Shown: positions 1 to 5,409 of the stretch, in pieces
How positions within the stretch are numbered: the first letter of the stretch is position 1
How the letters are laid out: every line of letters starts with the position of its first letter
DNA from: Planctomycetota bacterium
GTDB lineage: Bacteria > Planctomycetota > Planctomycetia > Pirellulales > Pirellulaceae
NCBI GenBank assembly: GCA_023417165.1
Contig: JAEZGD010000060.1
Location: 1-5,409 of the forward strand
Length of the DNA: 5,409 nucleotides
Reading direction: 5' to 3'
Translations under genes and position numbers: made by a program
Notes under the pieces: model-generated
Databases searched by the model: none
Seen by the model: the letters and a program-made list of their open reading frames with translations, nothing else
What the model was told of the DNA's origin: nothing

Positions 1-902
1 AAGCCGCGAAGCAGTTGATTGCCTTCGGCTTCCGAAAAAATGATTTGCCCCGGCACGACCTCTTCCGGACGAATGCCGGCTTCAATCCTCGCCAGCAAAT
101 CGCCCAAGAAGCGCGCGTTGAAGTGCAGCGCCTTGACCACAATGTCGATCCGGTCGCGCAGCGCTTCGATCACCTGGTAGGTGCCGCCGCCAGCGTCGTC
201 GTTCGCGGTTAAGTACCACGCGGCGTCAGGGCATTCGTACGTTTGGTCGTACAGTTCTGCGTAGTTGTCGGCCATCAGCGTCAGCAGTGCCGACTGGGTG
301 CGCGTGGGAATGCGATTGTATTCGTCGATGATCTTGACGCGCATGCCTAACCACTTGCGCCAGCCGATGCCAATCTGGTCGAGACTTCGCGCCTGGACGA
401 GATCGGCGGGCAGCGGACTGCCGAGCAAGTCGGCGATAGTCATCTGCGGCTGGCCTTTTTGAATCGCCCGGCGAACATCGCGCAGCGAATATCCGGCGAG
501 TACGCCCATCAAGATGGCGCTGGTGGTCTTGCCGCGTCCCGGTCCGCCGACCAGCAAACATTTCGCGCGGACCGCGAACGTCAACAGTGGTAACAGCACG
601 AAGCTGCAATAACTTTGCCCCGAAGGGAAGTTCACTTTGCTTTGCGTATCGCCGAACGTGAACGTTTGCGACGGCCCTTCGTTGTACTCGATGTCGTAGA
701 AGGGACTGATCACCGCCTGGTTGATGATCCAGAAGTACGCCTGGCGCAGCTTTTCGTCGAGCGCCAGCGCCCCGCCGGGCGTTTCATCGGCCACGTCGAC
801 CGGACCGCGATACAAGTCCGCGACGTCGAACTCCTTCGGCGCGGGACGAGGATGCGGATTGGTGGGCGCTTCCGAAACGCGTTGAAACAGCTTGCCGAGC
901 AT
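1..902 (-). CDS. MoxR-like AAA+ ATPase, C-terminus cut by window edge
   Basis: An uninterrupted frame of 300 visible residues runs off the left edge. It carries the AAA+ signature in order: Walker A GGPGRGKTT (residues 119-127), Walker B VKIIDE (189-194) continuing as YNRIPTRTQSALL, sensor-1 segment YLTAND (230-235) and a candidate arginine finger EALRDRID (246-253). The DE-x-NR-x-P Walker B context and the following LLTLMADN are typical of MoxR-type ATPases, which usually act as chaperone-like remodelers, often with VWA-domain partners. The roughly 115 residues before Walker A are longer than in minimal MoxR proteins and look like a lineage-specific extension. The ATG at 902 is chosen because GAAGGG lies just upstream, inside the end of the radical SAM gene, whose TAG is 2 nt away; this indicates translational coupling. 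The lid region and C-terminus lie outside the window. Family assignment is firm; substrate and partner are unknown. Confidence 0.9.
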   Translation of the reverse strand, partial: MLGKLFQRVSEAPTNPHPRPAPKEFDVADLYRGPVDVADETPGGALALDEKLRQAYFWIINQAVISPFYDIEYNEGPSQTFTFGDTQSKVNFPSGQSYCSFVLLPLLTFAVRAKCLLVGGPGRGKTTSAILMGVLAGYSLRDVRRAIQKGQPQMTIADLLGSPLPADLVQARSLDQIGIGWRKWLGMRVKIIDEYNRIPTRTQSALLTLMADNYAELYDQTYECPDAAWYLTANDDAGGGTYQVIEALRDRIDIVVKALHFNARFLGDLLARIEAGIRPEEVVPGQIIFSEAEGNQLLRG

Positions 903-904
903 AG

Positions 905-1915
905 CTACCCTTCGCAAGATTCTTCCTGGTCCGCCAGCGCGCCGCTGCGAAACTTCTCGAACACGTGCGTGGCGTGGCAATCGTCGCACGCACCAATGCG
1001 CTGGCGGCGGCGCAGGTCGCGAAATCGCTGCGTTAGTCTAAGGAATTCCGCGGGCGAATCAATTTCATCCAGCGGGATTCCATACGCGGCGCTCGAGAAA
1101 CTGCACGGGCTGATCCGCCCTGCGGCGTCAATAAACAGGAATTCGCTACCAGGATGACAATCTTCGATCGCTAGGCGTTCGCCGCGCGTGGTCACCACGA
1201 TCCGCTGCAAATAACGCGGCGCGCCGCGAATCGCGAGGCCATGCTCGGCCATTTTTTGTTGCAGGTCGGGAAGCTGGGCGAGAAAACGCTCGACCTGCTC
1301 TGGCAGCAGGCGATTCTCCGGATAAAACTCAGGCCGATCGTTCCCGCCAAGCTGATTGAATGTCAGCTCTTGAAAGCCCCACGCCGCCATTTCTTCGCAA
1401 AACTCGGGGAAACCTTCGATATTGCCGCGCATCAGCACCGTATTGACGCGAAGGAGCAAAGAGGACGCCTGCGATTGCAGCTGCTGTACTCCGCGCCGCA
1501 CCCGCGCCGTCAAGCCTGGCAATTTGCGCACGGCATCGTGAAATTCGGCACAGCCATCGAGACTAATCGTCAATTCGGCATAGTCGTGCAGCAAACTTTC
1601 GCGCACGCGCGGCACTTCCAACGGCAAGCCGTTTGTCGTCACGCTTAGCAAAAGTTGCAAGTCGCGGTGCAAGTGGCGGCTGAGGCCGGGAAGCTCGGGC
1701 CAATCGAGCGGCTCGCCGCCTAGCCAGCTAATTAGCAGCGCTCGCCCTGCCTGCTGCTGCACCTCGGCGAGCACCCGGGCGAAACGCACGATCTGCTGCG
1801 GATCGGCGACCAAACGCTTGCCTGGCAGTTCCCGACTGTATCCACAAAACGCACAGCCCAGCGAGCAGCGTTCCCAGACGCGCCAGACAATCACCATCGC
1901 ACGGTCGTCCGCCAT
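905..1915 (-). CDS. Radical SAM enzyme with C-terminal Twitch/SPASM-like cysteines
   Basis: Numbered from the ATG at 1915 (336 residues), the N-terminus holds the CX3CX2C motif CSLGCAFC (Cys17, 21, 24) that binds the catalytic [4Fe-4S] cluster, followed by WLGGEPLDW (GGEP at 66-69, S-adenosylmethionine contact) and SVTTNGLP and LTISLDG strands of the partial TIM barrel. The C-terminus has four more cysteines: Cys253, Cys271 in a G-x4-C context, and Cys310/Cys313 (CDDC). This resembles a Twitch or shortened SPASM domain holding an auxiliary cluster; the rest of the seven-cysteine SPASM pattern is missing. Such enzymes often modify peptides or proteins. The frame is open to a TTG at 1984, but that extension would translate through the terminator-like hairpin at 1943-1965 and has no family-like sequence, so the ATG at 1915 is preferred. 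The gene ends 2 nt before the MoxR-like ATPase. Substrate unknown. Confidence 0.9.
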   Translation of the reverse strand: MADDRAMVIVWRVWERCSLGCAFCGYSRELPGKRLVADPQQIVRFARVLAEVQQQAGRALLISWLGGEPLDWPELPGLSRHLHRDLQLLLSVTTNGLPLEVPRVRESLLHDYAELTISLDGCAEFHDAVRKLPGLTARVRRGVQQLQSQASSLLLRVNTVLMRGNIEGFPEFCEEMAAWGFQELTFNQLGGNDRPEFYPENRLLPEQVERFLAQLPDLQQKMAEHGLAIRGAPRYLQRIVVTTRGERLAIEDCHPGSEFLFIDAAGRISPCSFSSAAYGIPLDEIDSPAEFLRLTQRFRDLRRRQRIGACDDCHATHVFEKFRSGALADQEESCEG

Positions 1916-1942
1916 GGGTGATCTTTCGCACGCCAATAAGAA

Positions 1943-1965
1943 CGGGCCGCCCGGCAGGCGACCCG
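1943..1965 (-). terminator. Terminator-like hairpin after the DUF3500 gene
   Basis: Bases 1957-1965 and 1943-1951 form a 9-bp GC-rich stem (CGGGTCGCC / GGCGGCCCG on the minus strand, with one G-U pair) around a 5-base loop. It is followed on the minus strand by TTCTTATT, an imperfect T-rich tail. It lies 26 bases after the stop of the DUF3500 gene and 27 bases before the ATG of the radical SAM gene. It could act as an intrinsic terminator or an attenuator separating the two genes. The weak T-tract keeps confidence moderate. Confidence 0.5.
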
Positions 1966-1991
1966 TAGGAACTTCGCAAGGCAATAGGCCA

Positions 1992-2981
1992 CTACGCCTT
2001 CACGCCGCCGATGTTGATATACGCGTGCACGTGCGGCGCGCCGCGGAAGTGCCACACAAACGACGGCCCTTCGACGCGCCAGATGTCCCACACCTTGTCG
2101 GTATCGAGATCGCCTTGCTGATAGAAAGCGAAGTGCAGCTTGTCGAGTCCGCCGCCGTTCTTCAGGATCGCGAAGACTTCGTCGACATCTTCCTGGCGAT
2201 ACGGAGCCAGCAGAACCTTCAGCGTCGCTTCGACCAGGCCCTTTTGATCGGCCGATAGTTCGCTGCCCGCAATGCCGGGGAACGTGCCTTTCTCGCCTTG
2301 CAGCTTGACGGCCGTTTCGCTGGGAGCTTGCTTAACGAGCGCCTTGGCGTGCTGCTTGGCGTCGAGTGCGCCGAAGACTTCGTTGACCTTTTTGGTCTGG
2401 TAGTGATAGAGGTTGCTCTTGGCATCCTCTTCACCGTGGCCATAAACGATCGGACCACCGAAGGCAGCTTGATCGACGCTGTCGCCGTCCGCTCGCATCG
2501 TCAGGTGGCGTCCGGTCAGTTCCCACTGGAACTTGCCGCTGCCTGGCGTGCCGAACACGGCCACACTATAGGCAATAAAGCCGCCGTCGTCGTATTCAGT
2601 CTGCTCGACCAGCCGGGCGTAGCCATCTTCCGAGGTGATCTTGCGAATGATCTCGTCGATGACCTTGCGCTGCTCGTCGGAATAAAACTTGTCGCCGATC
2701 GTCGGCTTGGTGATGTGCCAGTTGGCATTCAGCCGCGTGCGCAGTTCGTGATCGAACGGAAAAGCGATGGTCTTCTTCTGCTCGTCCGACAGCGATTGAA
2801 AGAAGCGGGCGACGGCGGTTTCGGCCGCGCTTTCGCTGCTGGGAGCGGCATGCACAAAATGATTGCCATACCAGGCGGGAGCCACCGCCGTGATGGCCGC
2901 GGCAGCACCGGCCGCGCGAATAAAGGTGCGACGATCGACACCGTTGCAATCAGAGCAACTGCGCTCGGGCTGTGTGTTCAT
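1992..2981 (-). CDS. Tat-exported DUF3500-family protein
   Basis: This 329-residue protein starts with a twin-arginine signal: DRRTFIRAAG (Arg17-Arg18) followed by an Ala-rich hydrophobic stretch (24-36) and a possible AxA-like cleavage site near VHA-AP (43-47). Export already folded across the inner membrane is therefore likely. The mature part matches the DUF3500 pattern as I know it: an opening LSDEQKKTIAFPF (64-76), an internal DEQRKVIDEII, FGTPGSGKFQWELTGRHL (143-160), a second LSADQKGL (242-249), and a C-terminal WRVEGPSFVWHF ending HVHAYINI (317-324). The molecular function of DUF3500 is not established; the conserved His residues (GRH, HVH) may bind metal, which is inference. Cys9 and Cys12 (CSDC) sit before the twin arginines. 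The frame stays open to a TTG at 3059, but that codon overlaps a likely -35 box and the Tat motif fits the ATG at 2981. It probably forms its own transcript. Confidence 0.85.
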   Translation of the reverse strand: MNTQPERSCSDCNGVDRRTFIRAAGAAAAITAVAPAWYGNHFVHAAPSSESAAETAVARFFQSLSDEQKKTIAFPFDHELRTRLNANWHITKPTIGDKFYSDEQRKVIDEIIRKITSEDGYARLVEQTEYDDGGFIAYSVAVFGTPGSGKFQWELTGRHLTMRADGDSVDQAAFGGPIVYGHGEEDAKSNLYHYQTKKVNEVFGALDAKQHAKALVKQAPSETAVKLQGEKGTFPGIAGSELSADQKGLVEATLKVLLAPYRQEDVDEVFAILKNGGGLDKLHFAFYQQGDLDTDKVWDIWRVEGPSFVWHFRGAPHVHAYINIGGVKA

Positions 2982-3029
2982 AACAGGCTCGCGGAAGGGA
3001 GGGGATGGGACAGGCGGGCACAAAGCGTC

Positions 3030-3059
3030 AGCATACCGCACCCGCGCCCCGAGATTCAA
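3030..3059 (-). promoter_or_regulatory. Candidate sigma-70-like promoter for the DUF3500 gene
   Basis: On the minus strand TTGAAT (3059-3054) and TATGCT (3035-3030) each match the -35 and -10 consensus at four of six positions and are separated by 18 bases. Transcription would begin near 3023, leaving about 40 bases of leader before the ATG at 2981. Planctomycete promoter consensus is not well defined, so this is a position-and-pattern inference only. Confidence 0.35.
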
Positions 3060-3096
3060 CTATTTACTGCGACGCCCCTTCCGCGGAGGATGCTGC

Positions 3097-3387
3097 TCAG
3101 GGCCACAATCGTTTTCCCTGCTTGTCGTAGATGGCACGCAGCCCAGAGAAACGCACGAAACGACCGATGCGTTTCTGATTCTGAGGATGCTTCGGAGGAA
3201 CATCGCCCATGAAGCCGCCAATCTCCTCCGGATCGTCGGCAGGGGGCATCACGCCAACGCCCTCGCCTCTCAACAAGCGTTCTTGCTGGCCATCGTGATA
3301 CTCAACCACGAACTCCTCAGGCCACTTCAACTGCGAAAGTGCTTGAAAGCAGGCGTTCTCCGACGTGGTGTCACGATTTTCTTCCAT
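3097..3387 (-). CDS. Hypothetical small soluble protein (96 aa)
   Basis: I do not recognise the family. The 96-residue product has no signal peptide or membrane segment and is rich in charged residues. Its N-terminal half (residues 16-42) reads as a short helix followed by strands with a turn, LKWPEEFVVEYHDGQQERLL. A Gly/Pro/Asp-rich middle follows (MPPADDPEEIGGFMGDVPP, 47-65), then a basic C-terminal segment ending GLRAIYDKQGKRLWP. The strand-turn-strand pattern could be a small beta-barrel, which is only a guess. The ATG at 3387 is preceded by ATAGGGAC, a modest ribosome binding site. Coding quality is supported by an open frame with an ordinary amino-acid mix, unlike the Arg/Ser/Ala-rich shadow frames nearby. 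It lies 115 bases upstream of the DUF3500 start and 78 bases after the preceding gene, so it may be transcribed alone. Confidence 0.65.
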   Translation of the reverse strand: MEENRDTTSENACFQALSQLKWPEEFVVEYHDGQQERLLRGEGVGVMPPADDPEEIGGFMGDVPPKHPQNQKRIGRFVRFSGLRAIYDKQGKRLWP

Positions 3388-3423
3388 GTCCCTATCGTAA
3401 CGCGGAAGAAAACATTTTGCTGG

Positions 3424-3444
3424 GTGCCACTGATTGCTCGTCCA
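3424..3444. repeat. Possible decayed copy of the intergenic repeat
   Basis: The plus strand has GTGCCACTG (3424-3432) and CGTCCA (3439-3444). The same two blocks, in the same order and at nearly the same spacing, occur in the minus-strand reading of the repeat arm at 4784-4813, which runs GTGCCACTG, CTGGCTT, CGTCCA. Here the second half of that palindrome is not preserved. This could be a degenerate member of the same repeat family or a coincidence of two short blocks. Confidence 0.35.
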
Positions 3445-3450
3445 ACCGGC

Positions 3451-3465
3451 GCACGCCCGGCGTGC
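3451..3465 (-). terminator. Hairpin directly after a stop codon
   Basis: A perfect 6-bp inverted repeat, GCACGC / GCGTGC with a 3-base centre, begins at the base immediately after the TAA (3468-3466) of the small membrane protein gene. It may protect or terminate that transcript. No T-tract follows on the minus strand (the next bases are GCCGGTTGG), so it is not a classical intrinsic terminator. Confidence 0.4.
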
Positions 3466-3795
3466 TTAGGGCAGAAACGAGTCTGCTGTTAGTGGTTCAT
3501 CATCAAGTACCAGCGCTCCGTTGATCTCCCAGAGGACGATATCCATTCGGTACGGATGGTCAGGGTATACCTCGCGCCCAAGGAGGCAGCTTTCTACTAT
3601 GGCGCAGGGCTTAGCCAGCATTGCCTCCCATGCGGAAGGAAAGGTGCAGATGATAACTCTCCGCCCGTTCATCCTCGTCGCTTCCTCCCGTTCTCCTCTC
3701 AGCATATAGACACTGAAATAGACGCATACCGCTAGTCCAAGAGTAAGTACCCCCAGTGCGATATTCCAAGCGGTATGGCAACGTTTGGTCTGCAT
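3466..3795 (-). CDS. Hypothetical small protein with one membrane segment (109 aa)
   Basis: The family is not recognised. Residues 9-32 (AWNIALGVLTLGLAVCVYFSVYML) form a single hydrophobic segment preceded by a short basic N-terminus (MQTKRCH), so it is either an uncleaved membrane anchor or a signal peptide. The remaining 77 residues form a small domain with predicted strands RRVIICTF (45-52), CAIVESCLLG (64-73) and MDIVLWEINGALVLDDE (84-100). It contains Cys50, Cys64 and Cys70. The domain is probably outside the cytoplasm, by the positive-inside rule. The ATG at 3795 has no strong ribosome binding site. It follows the BON-like gene by 59 bases on the same strand and may be co-transcribed. 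Function cannot be assigned. Confidence 0.6.
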   Translation of the reverse strand: MQTKRCHTAWNIALGVLTLGLAVCVYFSVYMLRGEREEATRMNGRRVIICTFPSAWEAMLAKPCAIVESCLLGREVYPDHPYRMDIVLWEINGALVLDDEPLTADSFLP

Positions 3796-3854
3796 GAGGT
3801 GTTTCGGCCCCGTTCAATATGTCCACAAATCGAATAGCAGCGGCCAGACGTTGC

Positions 3855-4520
3855 CTACCTCTCAGGCTGACGCACAGTTACCCGATACACCAGCCGCCGC
3901 ACTTCGGGGATGCTCTTGACGCGTCGTTGCTGCTCGACGGATATGACATCACCTTCCAAGGTGACGCGTCCGTTTTCCACTTCGATGTACAGGTCAAATC
4001 CTTTGATCTGCTCATCGTCACGGGCTTGTGAGATGGCGTCAATAACTTTATCTCCGATGAACTCGCTCGCGGCTGGCTTTTTCCGCACAGAGCTGATTAA
4101 AGAGTCAAATGCCGGGAGGACAAAAATGGGCCGCTCCGATTGTTCGTCGTCGCCGCTAACATCGAACCTGAATTCCACAGGTGGGCCCGGGTTCTCTTTC
4201 AATTCCAATAGCCGCTCGCGACACGTCAGGAAATACTTTCGCTTCGCGGTATCTGACGTTGGGGCATCATCGACCATAAGTTCGAATGTTCGCATCTTGA
4301 CGTCCGGACCTGGATCTCGCCGGAATCCCGAAAACAACGGCCTTAGATCCAACACTTCCTGCGAATCCTCATTCGACGGTAAAGAGGTATCCTGCACAGG
4401 CATGAGACAGTCCTTCAACGGACCAGCAGGCATTTGCCCTTTCGCACTGCGATGAGCGGCAAGACAGGTTCCCACTAGCAATGCCAGCACTGCTACATTC
4501 ACCCAAGGCGCGACTCGCAT
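3855..4520 (-). CDS. Exported protein with C-terminal BON-like domain
   Basis: The 221-residue product begins with a hydrophobic N-terminal segment (residues 7-22) typical of a signal peptide. Cys19 lies in VGTC, which resembles a lipobox but has Thr at -1, so lipoprotein status is doubtful. Residues 40-155 are not recognised. Residues 157-216 have the BON pattern: a helix (DKVIDAISQARDDEQI), then FDLYIEVENGRVTLEGDV with the characteristic hydrophobic-V-x-x-G-x-V-x-L-x-G strand pair, a second helix (SVEQQRRVKSI) and a closing strand (VRRLVYRVTV). BON domains occur in periplasmic and envelope proteins such as OsmY and are thought to bind membranes or ligands. The ATG at 4520 has GCGGGGAAACG upstream as a ribosome binding site. 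Its upstream neighbour is separated by 304 non-coding bases. The BON call is by pattern, moderately sure; the cellular role is unknown. Confidence 0.7.
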   Translation of the reverse strand: MRVAPWVNVAVLALLVGTCLAAHRSAKGQMPAGPLKDCLMPVQDTSLPSNEDSQEVLDLRPLFSGFRRDPGPDVKMRTFELMVDDAPTSDTAKRKYFLTCRERLLELKENPGPPVEFRFDVSGDDEQSERPIFVLPAFDSLISSVRKKPAASEFIGDKVIDAISQARDDEQIKGFDLYIEVENGRVTLEGDVISVEQQRRVKSIPEVRRLVYRVTVRQPER

Positions 4521-4620
4521 AGTCCGTTTCCCCGCATGGCGATATGCTTCGAAGCCAGGGGGGTAACTACCCAGCGACTGCTAACCAGTCAAGATCATTA
4601 AGCTTTGCCGACGTTCGCAG
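4521..4620 (-). promoter_or_regulatory. Upstream region of BON-like gene with weak promoter candidate
   Basis: On the minus strand TTGACT (4592-4587) is a five-of-six match to a -35 box. At 17-base spacing the -10 position reads TAGTTA (4569-4564), which is poor. The -10 candidate sits within a short inverted repeat, GGGTA-AC-TACCC (4561-4572), and a perfect 10-bp palindrome GCTTCGAAGC lies at 4546-4555. Either could be an operator, but nothing here proves it. No gene was found in this stretch. Confidence 0.25.
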
Positions 4621-4813
4621 TGTGCTACTGCTGGCTTTATCCAGCAGTGCCGAGTGGTGAGCACTTGGCGAGCAAGGATAGAACATCAGGCCTTTTGGAA
4701 GTCGCTTGCATTTCAAGGACAGGCAGCTTTCAAAAGGCCTGATGGCTATGCGAGGCCGAAAGGCGAACCGAACTTAGTATTCAGCACTGCTGGACGAAGC
4801 CAGCAGTGGCACA
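4621..4813. repeat. Nested inverted-repeat element, 193 bp
   Basis: Outer arms 4621-4650 and 4784-4813 are inverted copies matching at 27 of 30 positions, and all three differences are transitions. Each arm is itself a hairpin: ACTGCTGG and CCAGCAGT around a 6-base loop (4627-4648 and 4786-4807). Inside lies a second inverted repeat, a perfect 14 bp (4684-4697 with 4731-4744, CATCAGGCCTTTTG), extendable to 22 pairs (4684-4705 with 4723-4744) with two G-U pairs and one mismatch in a plus-strand RNA. Spacers between outer and inner arms are 33 and 39 bases, so the layout is nearly symmetric. No open frame of note is present, so no transposase is encoded. It resembles a REP-like or small non-autonomous (MITE-like) element. 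The right arm starts 11 bases after the stop of the Rieske gene and could also mark its transcript end. Confidence 0.8.
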
Positions 4814-4824
4814 GGGAGTGGCAA

Positions 4825-5409
4825 CTAGCTATCCATCGGCTTCAAATCGCTATTCGCGGGGCCGTTGAGGACTTGGCCGGTAGCGCTGAATTGCGAGCCG
4901 TGGCAGGGGCAGTCCCAGGTTTTGGAGGCGTCGTTCCACTGCACGATGCATTGCAAGTGCGGACAGACGGCGGTCATCTTGTGCAGCGTGCCGCTGTCGT
5001 CGCGATAGCAGGCGACCTTGTGCATGCCTTGCCACATCACCGCGCCGCAGCCTTGCGTAATCTCGCTCTCATCCTTGACATCGCCAGGCGTGAGCCAGGC
5101 GGTGTATTGCGCGGCGACGTTGAGATTCTCTTTGAGGAAATCGCCAATCGCACCGACCGGCTTGCGCGCCGGATCGTACAACTTCGCCCAGGCGTTCTCC
5201 TTGCCCAGGATCAGGTCGGAAATCAACATGCCGGCAATGGTGCCATGCGTCATGCCCATGCCGGAGTCGCCGGTGCAGATGTAGACGTTTTCTTTGTCAC
5301 CAGGATTGCGGCCGATAAAGGCCAGTCCGTCGACTGTTTCCATCACTTGTCCCGACCAGTGGAACTCGATCTCGCCAGCATCGGCAAAGCGCTCGCGCGC
5401 CCAATGCGC
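4825..5409 (-). CDS. FAD-dependent oxidoreductase with C-terminal Rieske domain, N-terminus outside window
   Basis: The visible 194 residues have no start codon of their own: the frame is open through base 5409 and the GTG at 5346 is internal. Residues 1-80 match the end of a DAO-type FAD oxidoreductase, with FHWSGQVMETVDGLAFIGRN (16-35, counting the GTG as Val) and the C-terminal FAD-contact segment YICTGDSGMGMTHGTIAGM (43-61), followed by LYDPARKP. A linker leads to a Rieske [2Fe-2S] domain with CPH (Cys149, His151) and CPCHGS (Cys167, His170) separated by 15 residues. Cys154 and Cys169 are placed like the disulfide pair of bc1/b6f-type Rieske proteins. The protein ends shortly after LNGPANSDLKPMDS, as such fusions normally do. 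It probably oxidises a small amine or related substrate with electrons passing through FAD and the Fe-S cluster; the substrate cannot be read from this part. The repeat element begins 11 bases after its TAG. Confidence 0.92.
   Translation of the reverse strand, partial: AHWARERFADAGEIEFHWSGQVMETVDGLAFIGRNPGDKENVYICTGDSGMGMTHGTIAGMLISDLILGKENAWAKLYDPARKPVGAIGDFLKENLNVAAQYTAWLTPGDVKDESEITQGCGAVMWQGMHKVACYRDDSGTLHKMTAVCPHLQCIVQWNDASKTWDCPCHGSQFSATGQVLNGPANSDLKPMDS

Noticed and set aside
226..609. A minus-strand 127-codon frame inside the ATPase gene
   Set aside because: It is an out-of-frame reading of the same strand; the Walker A, Walker B and sensor motifs are in the other frame, which is open from 902 to base 1.
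615..1157. A 180-codon plus-strand open frame across the radical SAM/ATPase junction
   Set aside because: It is antisense to two genes with intact catalytic motifs, is Arg/Ser-rich and shows no family signature.
1916..1991. Short RiPP precursor gene upstream of the radical SAM enzyme
   Set aside because: The 76-base gap is mostly hairpin and holds no start codon with a convincing ribosome binding site and core peptide.
2298..3212. A 304-codon open frame on the plus strand antisense to the DUF3500 gene
   Set aside because: It lies opposite a gene with a Tat signal and family motifs; the translated product has no recognisable domain and reads as a complement-frame shadow of GC-rich codons.
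3910..4455. A 181-codon plus-strand open frame opposite the BON-like gene
   Set aside because: The product is Ser/Arg/Asn-rich low-complexity sequence with no domain, while the minus strand has a signal peptide and BON pattern.
4621..4813. CRISPR array
   Set aside because: Only two copies of the arm exist, in inverted orientation, with no regular direct repeats or spacers.

Overview
The window looks like chromosomal DNA of a planctomycete, probably of the Pirellula/Blastopirellula type. This is an inference from the protein style (a Tat-exported DUF3500 protein, an FAD oxidoreductase with a C-terminal Rieske domain, a MoxR-like ATPase), the moderately high GC and the palindromic intergenic repeats; no rRNA or other marker is present. 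Every gene I can support lies on the minus strand, so transcription runs from high to low coordinates. Long open frames on the plus strand are GC-driven shadows.

Read in the direction of transcription: (1) 5409-4825 holds the C-terminal 194 residues of a DAO-type FAD oxidoreductase fused to a Rieske [2Fe-2S] domain. (2) 4824-4521 is a 304-bp non-coding gap containing a nested inverted-repeat element (4621-4813) and a weak candidate promoter. (3) 4520-3855 is an exported protein with a C-terminal BON-like domain, and 3795-3466 a small protein with one membrane segment; neither is recognised as a known pathway gene. (4) 3387-3097 is a small hypothetical soluble protein; the 78-bp gap upstream of it carries a hairpin and a possible decayed copy of the intergenic repeat. 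(5) 2981-1992 is a Tat-signal DUF3500 protein with a plausible sigma-70-like promoter, ending in a terminator-like hairpin. (6) 1915-905 is a radical SAM enzyme with extra C-terminal cysteines, followed after 2 nt by (7) a MoxR-like AAA+ ATPase (902 to beyond base 1).

The clearest functional unit is the radical SAM / MoxR ATPase pair. The stop and start codons are 2 bases apart and the ATPase ribosome binding site lies inside the end of the radical SAM gene, so the two are almost certainly co-translated. Their substrate cannot be told from this window; genes further left (below base 1) would be informative. The most unusual non-coding structure is the 4621-4813 element, whose outer arms are near-identical 30-bp sequences that are themselves hairpins, surrounding a second long stem.
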